Shown: positions 1 through 6,810 of the stretch, piece after piece | How the letters are laid out: every line of letters starts with the position of its first letter | Position numbering within the stretch: position 1 is the first letter of the stretch | Notes under the pieces: model-generated | Databases searched by the model: none | What the model was told of the DNA's origin: nothing | Seen by the model: only the letters and a program-made list of their open reading frames with translations | Program-made: the position numbers and the translations under genes | NCBI GenBank assembly: GCA_905479495.1 | Contig: CAJQMR010000010.1 | Span: 1 to 64,000, forward strand | Reading direction: 5' to 3' | DNA: 64,000 nucleotides | Source: an uncultured Anaerolineae bacterium | GTDB taxonomy: Bacteria; Chloroflexota; Anaerolineae; Promineifilales; Promineifilaceae

Positions 1-1
1 A

Positions 2-163
2 ACATGGTGGGTCGGTGAGAAAGATTTTGGCACAGGTCCCTTTCGGTGGTTAGTTGTGGAAGAAAACGAAATCGTTGGAACAAGCGATCCATTTAATTTA
101 CCCGCTTTACCTTTTGAAACATTAACTATCATGATTTCACAGAATACATCCATAGTTCAGTGA
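2..163 (+). CDS. 3' end of an unidentified gene, cut by the window edge
   Basis: An open frame enters from the left edge and ends at a TGA at 161-163, giving 53 residues (TWWVGEKDFGTGPF..., ending ISQNTSIVQ). The composition looks protein-like and is AT-richer than the neighbours. I recognise no motif. The next open frame starts 41 bp further on, and both may belong to a decayed accessory region. It could also be a frame that is open by chance. Confidence 0.35.
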   Translation, partial: TWWVGEKDFGTGPFRWLVVEENEIVGTSDPFNLPALPFETLTIMISQNTSIVQ

Positions 164-204
164 ACGTTGTGTACTGCCAACAACTTCAAGAAGGGTTTGC
201 CTAA

Positions 205-555
205 ATGGGCGTAATGGGGAAAGCGATAGAGCAGCTTCAAGAGGAATTGCAGCCGCAAATGCTTACTGATGCTGATATGGAAAACATAGAAGCATTTGCG
301 GCCCTAATACGTGATGGAGCCGATTTTGTAGATAGTGATCAAGAAACCCAGCGTGATTTATTCCAAAAACTAGGCTTACAAGCATCCATCTATTTTGAAA
401 ATGACCAGCATTGGGTTGAGGTTAACTGTATGTCAGGTCAAATTCGGTCTGGTACATGTTACGAAACATGTTGGTGTACAGGTTATAGTAATGGCCCCGG
501 GCCTGAATTAGCTCTGCATGGGTGCCCATCTCAGACACACCACCATTTTCAATGA
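205..555 (+). pseudogene. Probable serine recombinase C-terminal remnant
   Basis: The frame starts with ATG immediately after a TAA in the same frame. Residues about 1-78 read like the extreme C-terminus of large serine recombinases: a helix with LTDADMENIEAFAALIRDG, then TQRDLFQKLGL, then a short beta pair. In that family this region follows the zinc ribbon and coiled coil. No catalytic resolvase domain is present in the window. From about position 422 the frame runs antisense through the end of the ABC transporter gene, so the last 40 or so residues are probably not native. It looks like a truncated tail left by a rearrangement at this junction. The family assignment is by resemblance only. 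Confidence 0.4.
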
Positions 556-2224
556 CCAAAATGCGGTCGGCGCTTTTGATGGTAGACAGTCGGTGAGCAA
601 TGATGAAGCTGGTACGGCCGTTCATCAACGTCTCCATACCCTGCTGAATCAATGCCTCCGTCAGCGTATCCACTGAACTCGTCGCCTCATCCATGATAAA
701 GATGTCTGGCTTAGCCAATACGGCACGCGCCAGGCTGATCAGCTGCTTCTGCCCAACGGAGAGCAGCACGCCGCCCTCGCCTACTTCGGTCTGGTAACCG
801 TGCTCCAACTTCATAATAAAGTCATGGGCACCAGCCAGCTTGGCTGCTTCTTCTACTTCATCGTCGGTGGCATCGAGACGGCCGTATCGCACATTATCCT
901 GCACCGTGCCCGAAAACAGATGTGGGGTTTGCAGCACCATCCCAATACGAGATTGAATGGCATGCTGCGTCAGTGTCGTGTAATCGTAACCGTTGATCAA
1001 AATCTGACCGGATGTGGGTTCATAAAACCGACAAATCAGATTGACCAGCGTCGATTTACCAGCACCTGTCGGCCCTACCAGGGCCACCGTCTCTCCCTGC
1101 GGGATTTGCAAAGAGAAGTTTTCTAGCACCGGCTTGCCATCTTCGTACTGGAACGACACGTCATCAAACACAATGTCGCCCCGAATGCTGCCCGGATCAA
1201 TCGCCTCTGGCGCGTCCACAATCTCCGGTTCGGTGTCCAACAGCGAGAAGATGCGCTCACCAGAAGCCACCGCCTGCTGCATGCTGGCATATACCTGAGC
1301 CATCTGCTGAATCGGCCACAGCATGAAGGTCACATACGAAATGAACGCCTGTAAGCCTCCAATCGTCATACCACCTGCTTCAAACTGTACACCGCTAAAC
1401 CAGACCACCACGGCAATCCCGGTGGCGCTTACCAACTGCACAGCTGGCAAAAACAGCGCTGACAGCCAGGCTGCCCGGTAAGATGCCCGATACATGTCAT
1501 CAGTCAATTCATTGAATTGATTAAGATTTTTATGTTCACGACCCAGCGACTTAACGACGCGCACGCCAGTGATGCTTTCACTGTACGACCCCGTAATCTT
1601 GGAGTTCAGCTTACGCACGCGACGATACTCTGTCAGGATGCGCTGCTTGAAGGTGATGGCCACTTTCCACAAAGCCGGAATCATCAGCAGCACAAGCAGC
1701 GTCAGCTTCCAGTTAATGGCAAACATGAAACCGAGCGAAGTCAAAACGCTCGTGATGGTCCAGGCTGTATCCAGGAAACCCCAAGAAACCAGGTCGCCCA
1801 CGCGCACAGCATCGGACGTCACACGGGACATGATCCAGCCGTTAGGGGTTCGATTGTAGTAAGACAGCGGCAGCTTTTGCAGATGATCAAACATCTGTTT
1901 GCGCAAATCGTACTGCACCAGATGTCCCAAATAGCCAGCCGCCGTGATAAAACCAAAGACAAACACGGCAAAAATCAGGAACCATAATCCATACTGGACG
2001 GCCAGAGCACGCAAGGCATCCAAATCACGAGCCATGATGCCTTCATCAATCATGCGTTTGCTAAGGAACGTAAAATAAGACTCGATGAGCGCAACGGCCG
2101 AAATGCAGACCAGAAACGTCATCATAAACGGCCAATGCTTCAACCCTTGCCCCAAAATGCGGCGCACGGTTGTCCCATTAACCTGGCTATCAAATTCTTC
2201 TTCTTCAAAATAATGTTCAGACAT
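422..2224 (-). CDS. ABC exporter, fused permease-ATPase, second half-transporter
   Basis: A 600-residue type IV (MDR-like) ABC half-transporter. Six membrane helices fall in about residues 30-310, followed by a nucleotide-binding domain. Walker A GPTGAGKST is at 384-392 and Walker B IFIMDE at 508-513 keeps the catalytic Glu. The signature is LSVGQ (488-492) rather than LSGGQ. The upstream half-transporter has the opposite defect (normal LSGGQ, Asp for the Walker B Glu), so the pair fits a heterodimeric exporter with one active and one degenerate ATP site, as in BmrCD or TM287/288. It lies 53 bp downstream of its partner on the same strand, with a perfect hairpin between them. The transported substrate cannot be read from sequence; drugs or lipids are both usual for the family. 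Confidence 0.93.
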   Translation of the reverse strand: MSEHYFEEEEFDSQVNGTTVRRILGQGLKHWPFMMTFLVCISAVALIESYFTFLSKRMIDEGIMARDLDALRALAVQYGLWFLIFAVFVFGFITAAGYLGHLVQYDLRKQMFDHLQKLPLSYYNRTPNGWIMSRVTSDAVRVGDLVSWGFLDTAWTITSVLTSLGFMFAINWKLTLLVLLMIPALWKVAITFKQRILTEYRRVRKLNSKITGSYSESITGVRVVKSLGREHKNLNQFNELTDDMYRASYRAAWLSALFLPAVQLVSATGIAVVVWFSGVQFEAGGMTIGGLQAFISYVTFMLWPIQQMAQVYASMQQAVASGERIFSLLDTEPEIVDAPEAIDPGSIRGDIVFDDVSFQYEDGKPVLENFSLQIPQGETVALVGPTGAGKSTLVNLICRFYEPTSGQILINGYDYTTLTQHAIQSRIGMVLQTPHLFSGTVQDNVRYGRLDATDDEVEEAAKLAGAHDFIMKLEHGYQTEVGEGGVLLSVGQKQLISLARAVLAKPDIFIMDEATSSVDTLTEALIQQGMETLMNGRTSFIIAHRLSTIKSADRILVIENGGVSEMGTHAELIQARGHYYNLYTNMFRNMYQTEFDLTYS

Positions 2225-2241
2225 AAGATTTCTCGTTGTTT

Positions 2242-2273
2242 TTGTGGGGGCGGTTCGTGAACCGCCCCCACAA
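2242..2273. repeat. Perfect 14-bp inverted repeat between the two ABC genes
   Basis: Arms TTGTGGGGGCGGTT (2242-2255) and AACCGCCCCCACAA (2260-2273) enclose the 4-nt loop CGTG. No T-tract follows on the minus strand, so it is more likely an mRNA-stabilising or processing hairpin, or a small mobile palindrome, than an intrinsic terminator. It ends 17 bp before the downstream start codon. Confidence 0.85.
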
Positions 2274-2277
2274 CTTT

Positions 2278-4131
2278 TTAATCGCCAGCTTGCGGCAGCT
2301 TGTGATACCCATTTTGTGAACCATTTTCCGCCACAGTTGACAAATCCGCTTCCAGCTCATCTTCGATGCGCGATTGCAAATCGTAGATACGCTGGTAGGT
2401 GCCGGGCACGTTGACAAGCGTGTCGTGTGTGCCACGTTGCACAATACGGCCGTTTTCCAACACCAGCACCAGGTCAGCATTCATCACACTCTGAATCCGG
2501 TGAGCAATCAGGAACGTTGTCCGCGATTCCATCAGCCGGTCCAGTGCCAACCGGATTTCTGCTTCCGTCTCCGTATCTACCGAAGAAGTTGCATCGTCCA
2601 AAATCAGCAGGCGCGGATTGCGCAAGAAGGTGCGAGCCAGTGTCACACGCTGCTTCTGCCCGCCGGAAAGTGTTACACCTCGTTCACCCACCTTCGTTTC
2701 ATACCCGTTTGGGAATGACAGGATGACATCGTGTACGGCAGCGGCCCGCGCCGCCGTCTCAATTTCGGCCTCAGTCACCTCTCGGGTTACCCCGTAGGTG
2801 ATGTTCTCCCGAATCGTTAGCGAGAAGAGGAACGGTTCCTGCATCACAATGCCGATCTGCTCGCGCAAATAGTCACGCGGATATTCTTTCAGTTCGACGT
2901 CATCTAGCAGGATACGGCCGTCTGTATACTCATAAAACCGGGGCAGCAAATTCACCAGCGACGTCTTACCCGACCCCGTACCGCCTAACAGCGCCACCAC
3001 CTGACCCGGCTCCACGCTAAAGGAGATGTCGTGCAACACTTGCTCTTCTTCGCCTTCATAAGTGAAGTCCACATGGTCAAAATGGACTTCACCCCGTACC
3101 GGTTTGTCCGGTCGGTGAGATCCAACCGTAAGTGGCTCACGATCTTGCCGCACAATTTGCAGGATACGGCCGTAAGAGACCAACCCCGTAGAAACATCGG
3201 CAATCAACCGTCCTAAGTTCCGAATCGGCCAGATGATTTGACCCACATACCCAACGTAAGAGAGGTACATGCCAGTCGTAATCGACCCGTCAATCGCCAT
3301 CCGTCCCCCAAGATACAAACCCAACAGCATCTGCATACCACACAAAACATCGGTTGATGGCCAGAAAACCGCGTGCATTGTTGTCAAACGACGACCACGA
3401 CGATACTTCTCCTGGTTCTCACCCTCAAACATCTCTATTTCAAAGACCTGTCGGGCAAACGCTTTTACCACACGCACCCCGGCCAGATTCTCCTGAAGCC
3501 GGTTAGACAATGTCGCTTCCTGCTCTTGGAAATGCTCATAAGCTTCACCAACTTTTACGAAAAAGAAATAGGAGATGATGAGCACCACTGGGATGATCAT
3601 GACAGACAGCAAAGCCAGCTTGACATCAATCGTTAGCAAAGCGATGAAGTTCACAATAAACAGCATCACAATCCGGCCAATGCCAATTGTTTGCTCAGCA
3701 AACAGACGCCGTACCGCATCCACGTCAGACGTAGAACGTTGCAACAGTTCACCCGTTTGCATATTGTCATGGTATGTAAAGGTGAGGCGCTGAATATGGT
3801 CATACAAAAAGTTGCGAATGCGCAGCACCGCTTTCTCAGATGTCTTCGCCGCCAGTCGCCCACCGGCAAAAGTGAACAACCCTTGCAAGGTTGCCAGACC
3901 GACAAAGCCTAATGCCACCCAGGGTAGCTGCTGTAACATATTCTCTGAAGGCAAAATTGTGTCCACAAAATAGCCCAGGAAAAAGTAAATTCCAGTTTGC
4001 GCCAGGGCAGCTAAACCGATTCCCAACAAGGCAATCACATAAATTAGCTGATACCCCTTCAGTAATCGCCACAGCCCTACAAATTTGTTTTCAGCAACAG
4101 TTTCTTTTAAGTTAAACATTTCCATCTTCAT
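2278..4131 (-). CDS. ABC exporter, fused permease-ATPase, first half-transporter (degenerate site)
   Basis: Half-transporter of about 617 residues. The frame is open up to a GTG at 4212, but the extra N-terminal residues look like translated leader. ATG 4131 has a weak GGA 7 nt upstream, and 4125 or 4119 are alternatives. Numbered from 4212, Walker A GGTGSGKTS is at 410-418, the canonical signature LSGGQ at 515-519, and Walker B is LLILDD (535-540), so the catalytic Glu is replaced by Asp. This is the hallmark of the degenerate subunit of heterodimeric exporters. It is transcribed before its partner. A structured leader with a small ORF and two intrinsic terminators (4241-4500) sits directly upstream, which suggests transcription attenuation controls the pair. 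Confidence 0.92.
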   Translation of the reverse strand: MKMEMFNLKETVAENKFVGLWRLLKGYQLIYVIALLGIGLAALAQTGIYFFLGYFVDTILPSENMLQQLPWVALGFVGLATLQGLFTFAGGRLAAKTSEKAVLRIRNFLYDHIQRLTFTYHDNMQTGELLQRSTSDVDAVRRLFAEQTIGIGRIVMLFIVNFIALLTIDVKLALLSVMIIPVVLIISYFFFVKVGEAYEHFQEQEATLSNRLQENLAGVRVVKAFARQVFEIEMFEGENQEKYRRGRRLTTMHAVFWPSTDVLCGMQMLLGLYLGGRMAIDGSITTGMYLSYVGYVGQIIWPIRNLGRLIADVSTGLVSYGRILQIVRQDREPLTVGSHRPDKPVRGEVHFDHVDFTYEGEEEQVLHDISFSVEPGQVVALLGGTGSGKTSLVNLLPRFYEYTDGRILLDDVELKEYPRDYLREQIGIVMQEPFLFSLTIRENITYGVTREVTEAEIETAARAAAVHDVILSFPNGYETKVGERGVTLSGGQKQRVTLARTFLRNPRLLILDDATSSVDTETEAEIRLALDRLMESRTTFLIAHRIQSVMNADLVLVLENGRIVQRGTHDTLVNVPGTYQRIYDLQSRIEDELEADLSTVAENGSQNGYHKLPQAGD

Positions 4132-4240
4132 GATAATTTCCATTTTGTCGGGATGACAGCTCACAGCTCTTGGAACTCGATCTGTCTGTAGCATATCAAC
4201 GATTGTTGACACCCTATGTCCGGTATTACCGCCTTAAAAA

Positions 4241-4275
4241 GAACAAAAAACGCCACAGGGCGTACCCGTGGCGTT
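4241..4275 (-). terminator. Intrinsic terminator 2 of the ABC leader
   Basis: On the minus strand the arm AACGCCACGGG (4275-4265), a 4-nt loop and the arm CCCTGTGGCGTT (4260-4249, one bulged base) are followed by TTTT and more Ts. The 5' arm AACGCCAC is exactly complementary to GTGGCGTT at 4399-4392 inside the leader ORF, an alternative antiterminator pairing. Confidence 0.8.
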
Positions 4276-4284
4276 CAAAGCGGC

Positions 4285-4325
4285 AAAACAAAAAACGGTC
4301 ACGGGCTAGAAGCGCCGTGACCGTT
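4285..4325 (-). terminator. Intrinsic terminator 1 of the ABC leader
   Basis: A perfect 11-bp stem, AACGGTCACGG (4325-4315) with CCGTGACCGTT (4304-4294), and a 10-nt loop, followed on the minus strand by TTTTGTTTT. It lies 27 nt beyond the leader ORF stop and 150 nt before the exporter start. The 5' arm can also pair, with a 2-nt bulge, with CGTGACGCCGTT (4412-4401) or GTGACCACGTT (4375-4365) inside the leader ORF. Confidence 0.88.
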
Positions 4326-4352
4326 GTCGTTAACTCTTATTTGTGAAGAAAA

Positions 4353-4451
4353 TCACAAAGGAGGAACGTGGTCACAGGCGCAATGCGTGGCAACGCCACC
4401 AACGGCGTCACGAGATGCGATGATAAACATGCTGTCATAGAAAATATTCAT
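4353..4451 (-). CDS. 32-residue leader or precursor peptide
   Basis: A small ORF in its own strong transcription unit. AAAGGAG (4468-4462) lies 10 nt before ATG at 4451. The peptide starts MNIFYDSMFIIASRD and ends THCACDHVPPL, with a CxC flanked by His. Two readings fit. (1) A regulatory leader peptide: its codons contain segments complementary to the 5' arms of both downstream terminators, and its last codons (CTCCTTT, 4363-4357) are complementary to its own Shine-Dalgarno. This resembles the bmrB-bmrCD attenuator of Bacillus, which also controls a heterodimeric ABC exporter. (2) A secreted or modified Cys peptide exported by the adjacent transporter. The promoter, SD and ORF are seen directly; function is inference. 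Confidence 0.68.
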   Translation of the reverse strand: MNIFYDSMFIIASRDAVGGVATHCACDHVPPL

Positions 4452-4499
4452 TTGCGCCTATCTCCTTTAAGATTTTTTGCTGTTTTTAACAGCTTGCGC

Positions 4500-4528
4500 A
4501 CTATAGCATAGGTTGTTTAGAGCGTCAA
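4500..4528 (-). promoter_or_regulatory. Strong sigma70-type promoter of the ABC leader
   Basis: On the minus strand TTGACG (4528-4523), a 17-bp spacer and TATAGT (4505-4500). Transcription would start near 4493, giving an untranslated leader of about 42 nt before the 32-codon ORF. That leader contains a small GCTGTT/AACAGC hairpin. Confidence 0.85.
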
Positions 4529-4592
4529 GACTGATTTTAGAAATGATTTTTTCATACAAAAAGTTAGAACTCAACCCTCTAGCAGCTGGCTC

Positions 4593-5675
4593 TTACAATT
4601 CTCCCGCGATATATGCTTCCGTAAGTTTGCGGGCCTCATCATCGGTAAACTGTTCCGGTGGTGTCTTCATGAAGTAGGAGGATGGGGCGATCAGCGGCCC
4701 CCCAATGCCACGATCCAAAGCTAATTTGGCACAGCGCAAAGCATCGATCATGACGCCAGCCGAGTTGGGCGAATCCCACACTTCCAGCTTTAGTTCCAGA
4801 TTGAGAGGCACATTGCCAAAGGCACGCCCTTCCATGCGAATGTGACACCATTTGCGGTCGGTCAACCAGGGCACGTAGTCGCTGGGGCCAACATGCACGT
4901 TTTCAGCGCCTATGTCATAGGGCAACTGGCTGGTAACGGCACCGGTCTTGGAAATCTTCTTGGACTCCAGACGTTCGCGTTCCAACATGTTGTAGAAATC
5001 CATGTTGCCGCCAAAGTTGAGCTGGTAAGTACGGTCCAGGTGAATGCCGCGATCATTGAACAAATTGGTCAGCACGCGGTGGGTGATGGTGGCTCCAACC
5101 TGACTTTTGATGTCGTCACCCACGATGGGCAGGCCGCGTTCGGCAAAGCGCTTACTCCAATATTCGGAACTGGCAATGAAGACCGGAATACCGTTAACAA
5201 AAGCACAACCGGCATCTAGCGCCTGCTCTACATACCATTTGGTGGCCATCTCAGAACCCACCGGCATAAAATTAATGATGACATCTGTGCCGGTATCTTT
5301 CAGAATCTTGACGATGTTATCAGTCGGGCCTGGTGCCTTCTCCACAACGGTTTTCACATATTTGCCCAGACCGTCATGTGTCATGCCACGATAGACGGGC
5401 ACATTGAGGTGTGGCACATCGGCAAATTTAATGGTGTTGTTAGGATGGGCCCAAATTGCCTCGCTTAAATCCTTACCAACCTTGCCTTCAACCACATCAA
5501 AAGCAGCCGAAAATTCTATATCGCGTACGTGGTAACCACCTACGGTTGCATGCATTAACCCAGGGATCTCGGCGTCATCGGCCGCTTCTTTGTAATATTG
5601 GACGCCTTGTACCAGCGATGAGGCGCAGTTACCGACACCGATAAGGGCTACGCGCACTTTTTTTCTTTCTGACAT
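4593..5675 (-). CDS. ino1: Inositol-3-phosphate synthase
   Basis: A 360-residue protein closely resembling the short actinobacterial and archaeal type of myo-inositol-1-phosphate synthase (about 365 residues), which converts glucose-6-phosphate to inositol-1-phosphate using bound NAD. The N-terminal Rossmann motif is [15 protein letters not shown]. The central [14 protein letters not shown] and [12 protein letters not shown] blocks are family features, as is [12 protein letters not shown]. The start has a good AGGAG 6 nt upstream. A promoter and a leader of about 170 nt precede it. The product is cytosolic and would feed inositol phospholipids or solutes, which fits the nearby GT87 and other lipid-linked glycosyltransferase genes, though that link is inferred. 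Confidence 0.95.
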   Translation of the reverse strand: MSERKKVRVALIGVGNCASSLVQGVQYYKEAADDAEIPGLMHATVGGYHVRDIEFSAAFDVVEGKVGKDLSEAIWAHPNNTIKFADVPHLNVPVYRGMTHDGLGKYVKTVVEKAPGPTDNIVKILKDTGTDVIINFMPVGSEMATKWYVEQALDAGCAFVNGIPVFIASSEYWSKRFAERGLPIVGDDIKSQVGATITHRVLTNLFNDRGIHLDRTYQLNFGGNMDFYNMLERERLESKKISKTGAVTSQLPYDIGAENVHVGPSDYVPWLTDRKWCHIRMEGRAFGNVPLNLELKLEVWDSPNSAGVMIDALRCAKLALDRGIGGPLIAPSSYFMKTPPEQFTDDEARKLTEAYIAGEL

Positions 5676-5853
5676 GTTTTCTCCTAATCTTGGGCAATCA
5701 AACTAGTCATGGTGCAATCCGACAAAGCAGAGAAGAGATGTAGAGTAAACAGATTTTAAATCTGGGTAAGCCACTAAATCCTGGCTCAACGTCTCAGGCT
5801 CACGATCTAGTAATAGCCCGGTTTATTGGTTGATGAAATAGTTCCAGCAAGCG

Positions 5854-5881
5854 ATTATACCTCTGTGGAGGAAGTTGACAA
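5854..5881 (-). promoter_or_regulatory. Predicted promoter of ino1
   Basis: TTGTCA (5881-5876), 16-bp spacer and TATAAT (5859-5854) on the minus strand. The implied 5' leader is about 170 nt and includes the self-complementary CAGATTTAAAATCTG. I recognise no known riboswitch in it. Confidence 0.7.
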
Positions 5882-5897
5882 AACGTTATGTCAATAG

Positions 5898-6704
5898 CTA
5901 AAACCAGGTTCTGGACTCCTCAAGATAGCGAATGACTTGATTACGGCCGTCTTCCCCTACCCCCTCTCCAAAAGGATCACAACCTTCTGGCAAGCATTCC
6001 AAAATCACCGGCACCTGGGGCAAAGATTCCAACGCCCAAAGGTGCATGCCCAACTTCAGGTGCCCCTGGCCAATGGCCCGCCGATTAGAGTCAGCCATGT
6101 AAAAAAGGGCAAGCTTGTCACCAGCGGCATGAATGGTAGCTGCAGCATCTTGTTCTTCCAGGTTCATATGGAAGGCGCTGAGGGTGAGGCCAAGGTTTGG
6201 TTGGTCGAGGCGGGAGAGCATTTGTAGGGTAACGGCCGTTGTCGTACACAAAAAGCTCTCATACCGGTTCACCACATCCAGCGCCAACCGAATATTGTGC
6301 TCGGCGGCAAAGGAGGCCAAATGGCTAACGGCCGTTTTAAACAATGCCTGTTCCTGGTCTGCTGTGGCAATGGGGCGAAAGCGTCCCGGCAAGTTACGGA
6401 TGGTGACCAGTGGTGCCTGCAAAATAACGGCCGTCTCAATGACTTTTTCCACGTAGGCGATGGCGGTTTGGGAGACGGCCGTATTGGGATGTGCCAAATC
6501 AACCGGATTTGGCGTGAGGGCAAAGCAGGTAAGCTGATGCGATTGCAAGATTTCTGCTGCGATGGCTGGTGAGTCAACTTGAGCAAAAGGCAGCACAACG
6601 CCATCATATTTCATCTCAGCTACCAGTTTAGCGGATTCAGCCAGCGGCAATGCTCCCAAGGTCCACAAAGCTACGCCCAGTTTGGGCCGCGAAAGTAGTT
6701 CCAT
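5898..6704 (-). CDS. Sugar phosphate isomerase/epimerase-like TIM-barrel protein
   Basis: 268 residues with the pattern of the xylose-isomerase-like/AP endonuclease 2 superfamily: LGVALWTLG at the start, VIETAVILQAPLVTIRNLPGRF, HNIRLALDVVNRYESFL, then LGLTLSAFHMN and a late VILECLPEG. These strands carry the metal-binding acidic and His residues in the superfamily (E/D-x-N, H, E). The exact substrate is not predictable. It lies between the YfhO gene and ino1 on the same strand, so a role in a carbohydrate or inositol pathway is possible but unproven. The ino1 promoter lies at the very end of this gene. Confidence 0.75.
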   Translation of the reverse strand: MELLSRPKLGVALWTLGALPLAESAKLVAEMKYDGVVLPFAQVDSPAIAAEILQSHQLTCFALTPNPVDLAHPNTAVSQTAIAYVEKVIETAVILQAPLVTIRNLPGRFRPIATADQEQALFKTAVSHLASFAAEHNIRLALDVVNRYESFLCTTTAVTLQMLSRLDQPNLGLTLSAFHMNLEEQDAAATIHAAGDKLALFYMADSNRRAIGQGHLKLGMHLWALESLPQVPVILECLPEGCDPFGEGVGEDGRNQVIRYLEESRTWF

Positions 6705-6723
6705 CTCTAATCCTTTCTAATTG

Positions 6724-6810
6724 GAACGCTGATTACCCTGATTTTTCTGATATTCATGATGCTGCAAAGCAATCAATCTGCGATCAGGGTCATCGGGTAA
6801 ATCAGCGTTC
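6724..6810. repeat. Inverted repeat between YfhO and isomerase genes
   Basis: Outer arms GAACGCTGATTACCC (6724-6738) and GGGTAAATCAGCGTTC (6795-6810), one base longer, form a near-perfect stem; inner CCCTGAT and ATCAGGG also pair. The right arm overlaps the last codons of the YfhO gene. It looks like a non-autonomous palindromic element. Confidence 0.75.

Noticed and set aside
2278..4212. GTG 4212 as the start of the first ABC gene
   Set aside because: It would add 27 residues with no resemblance to an exporter N-terminus; ATG 4131 or the nearby ATGs fit better.
5682..5850. Riboswitch in the ino1 leader
   Set aside because: The leader is long and contains a short hairpin, but I could match no known aptamer core.
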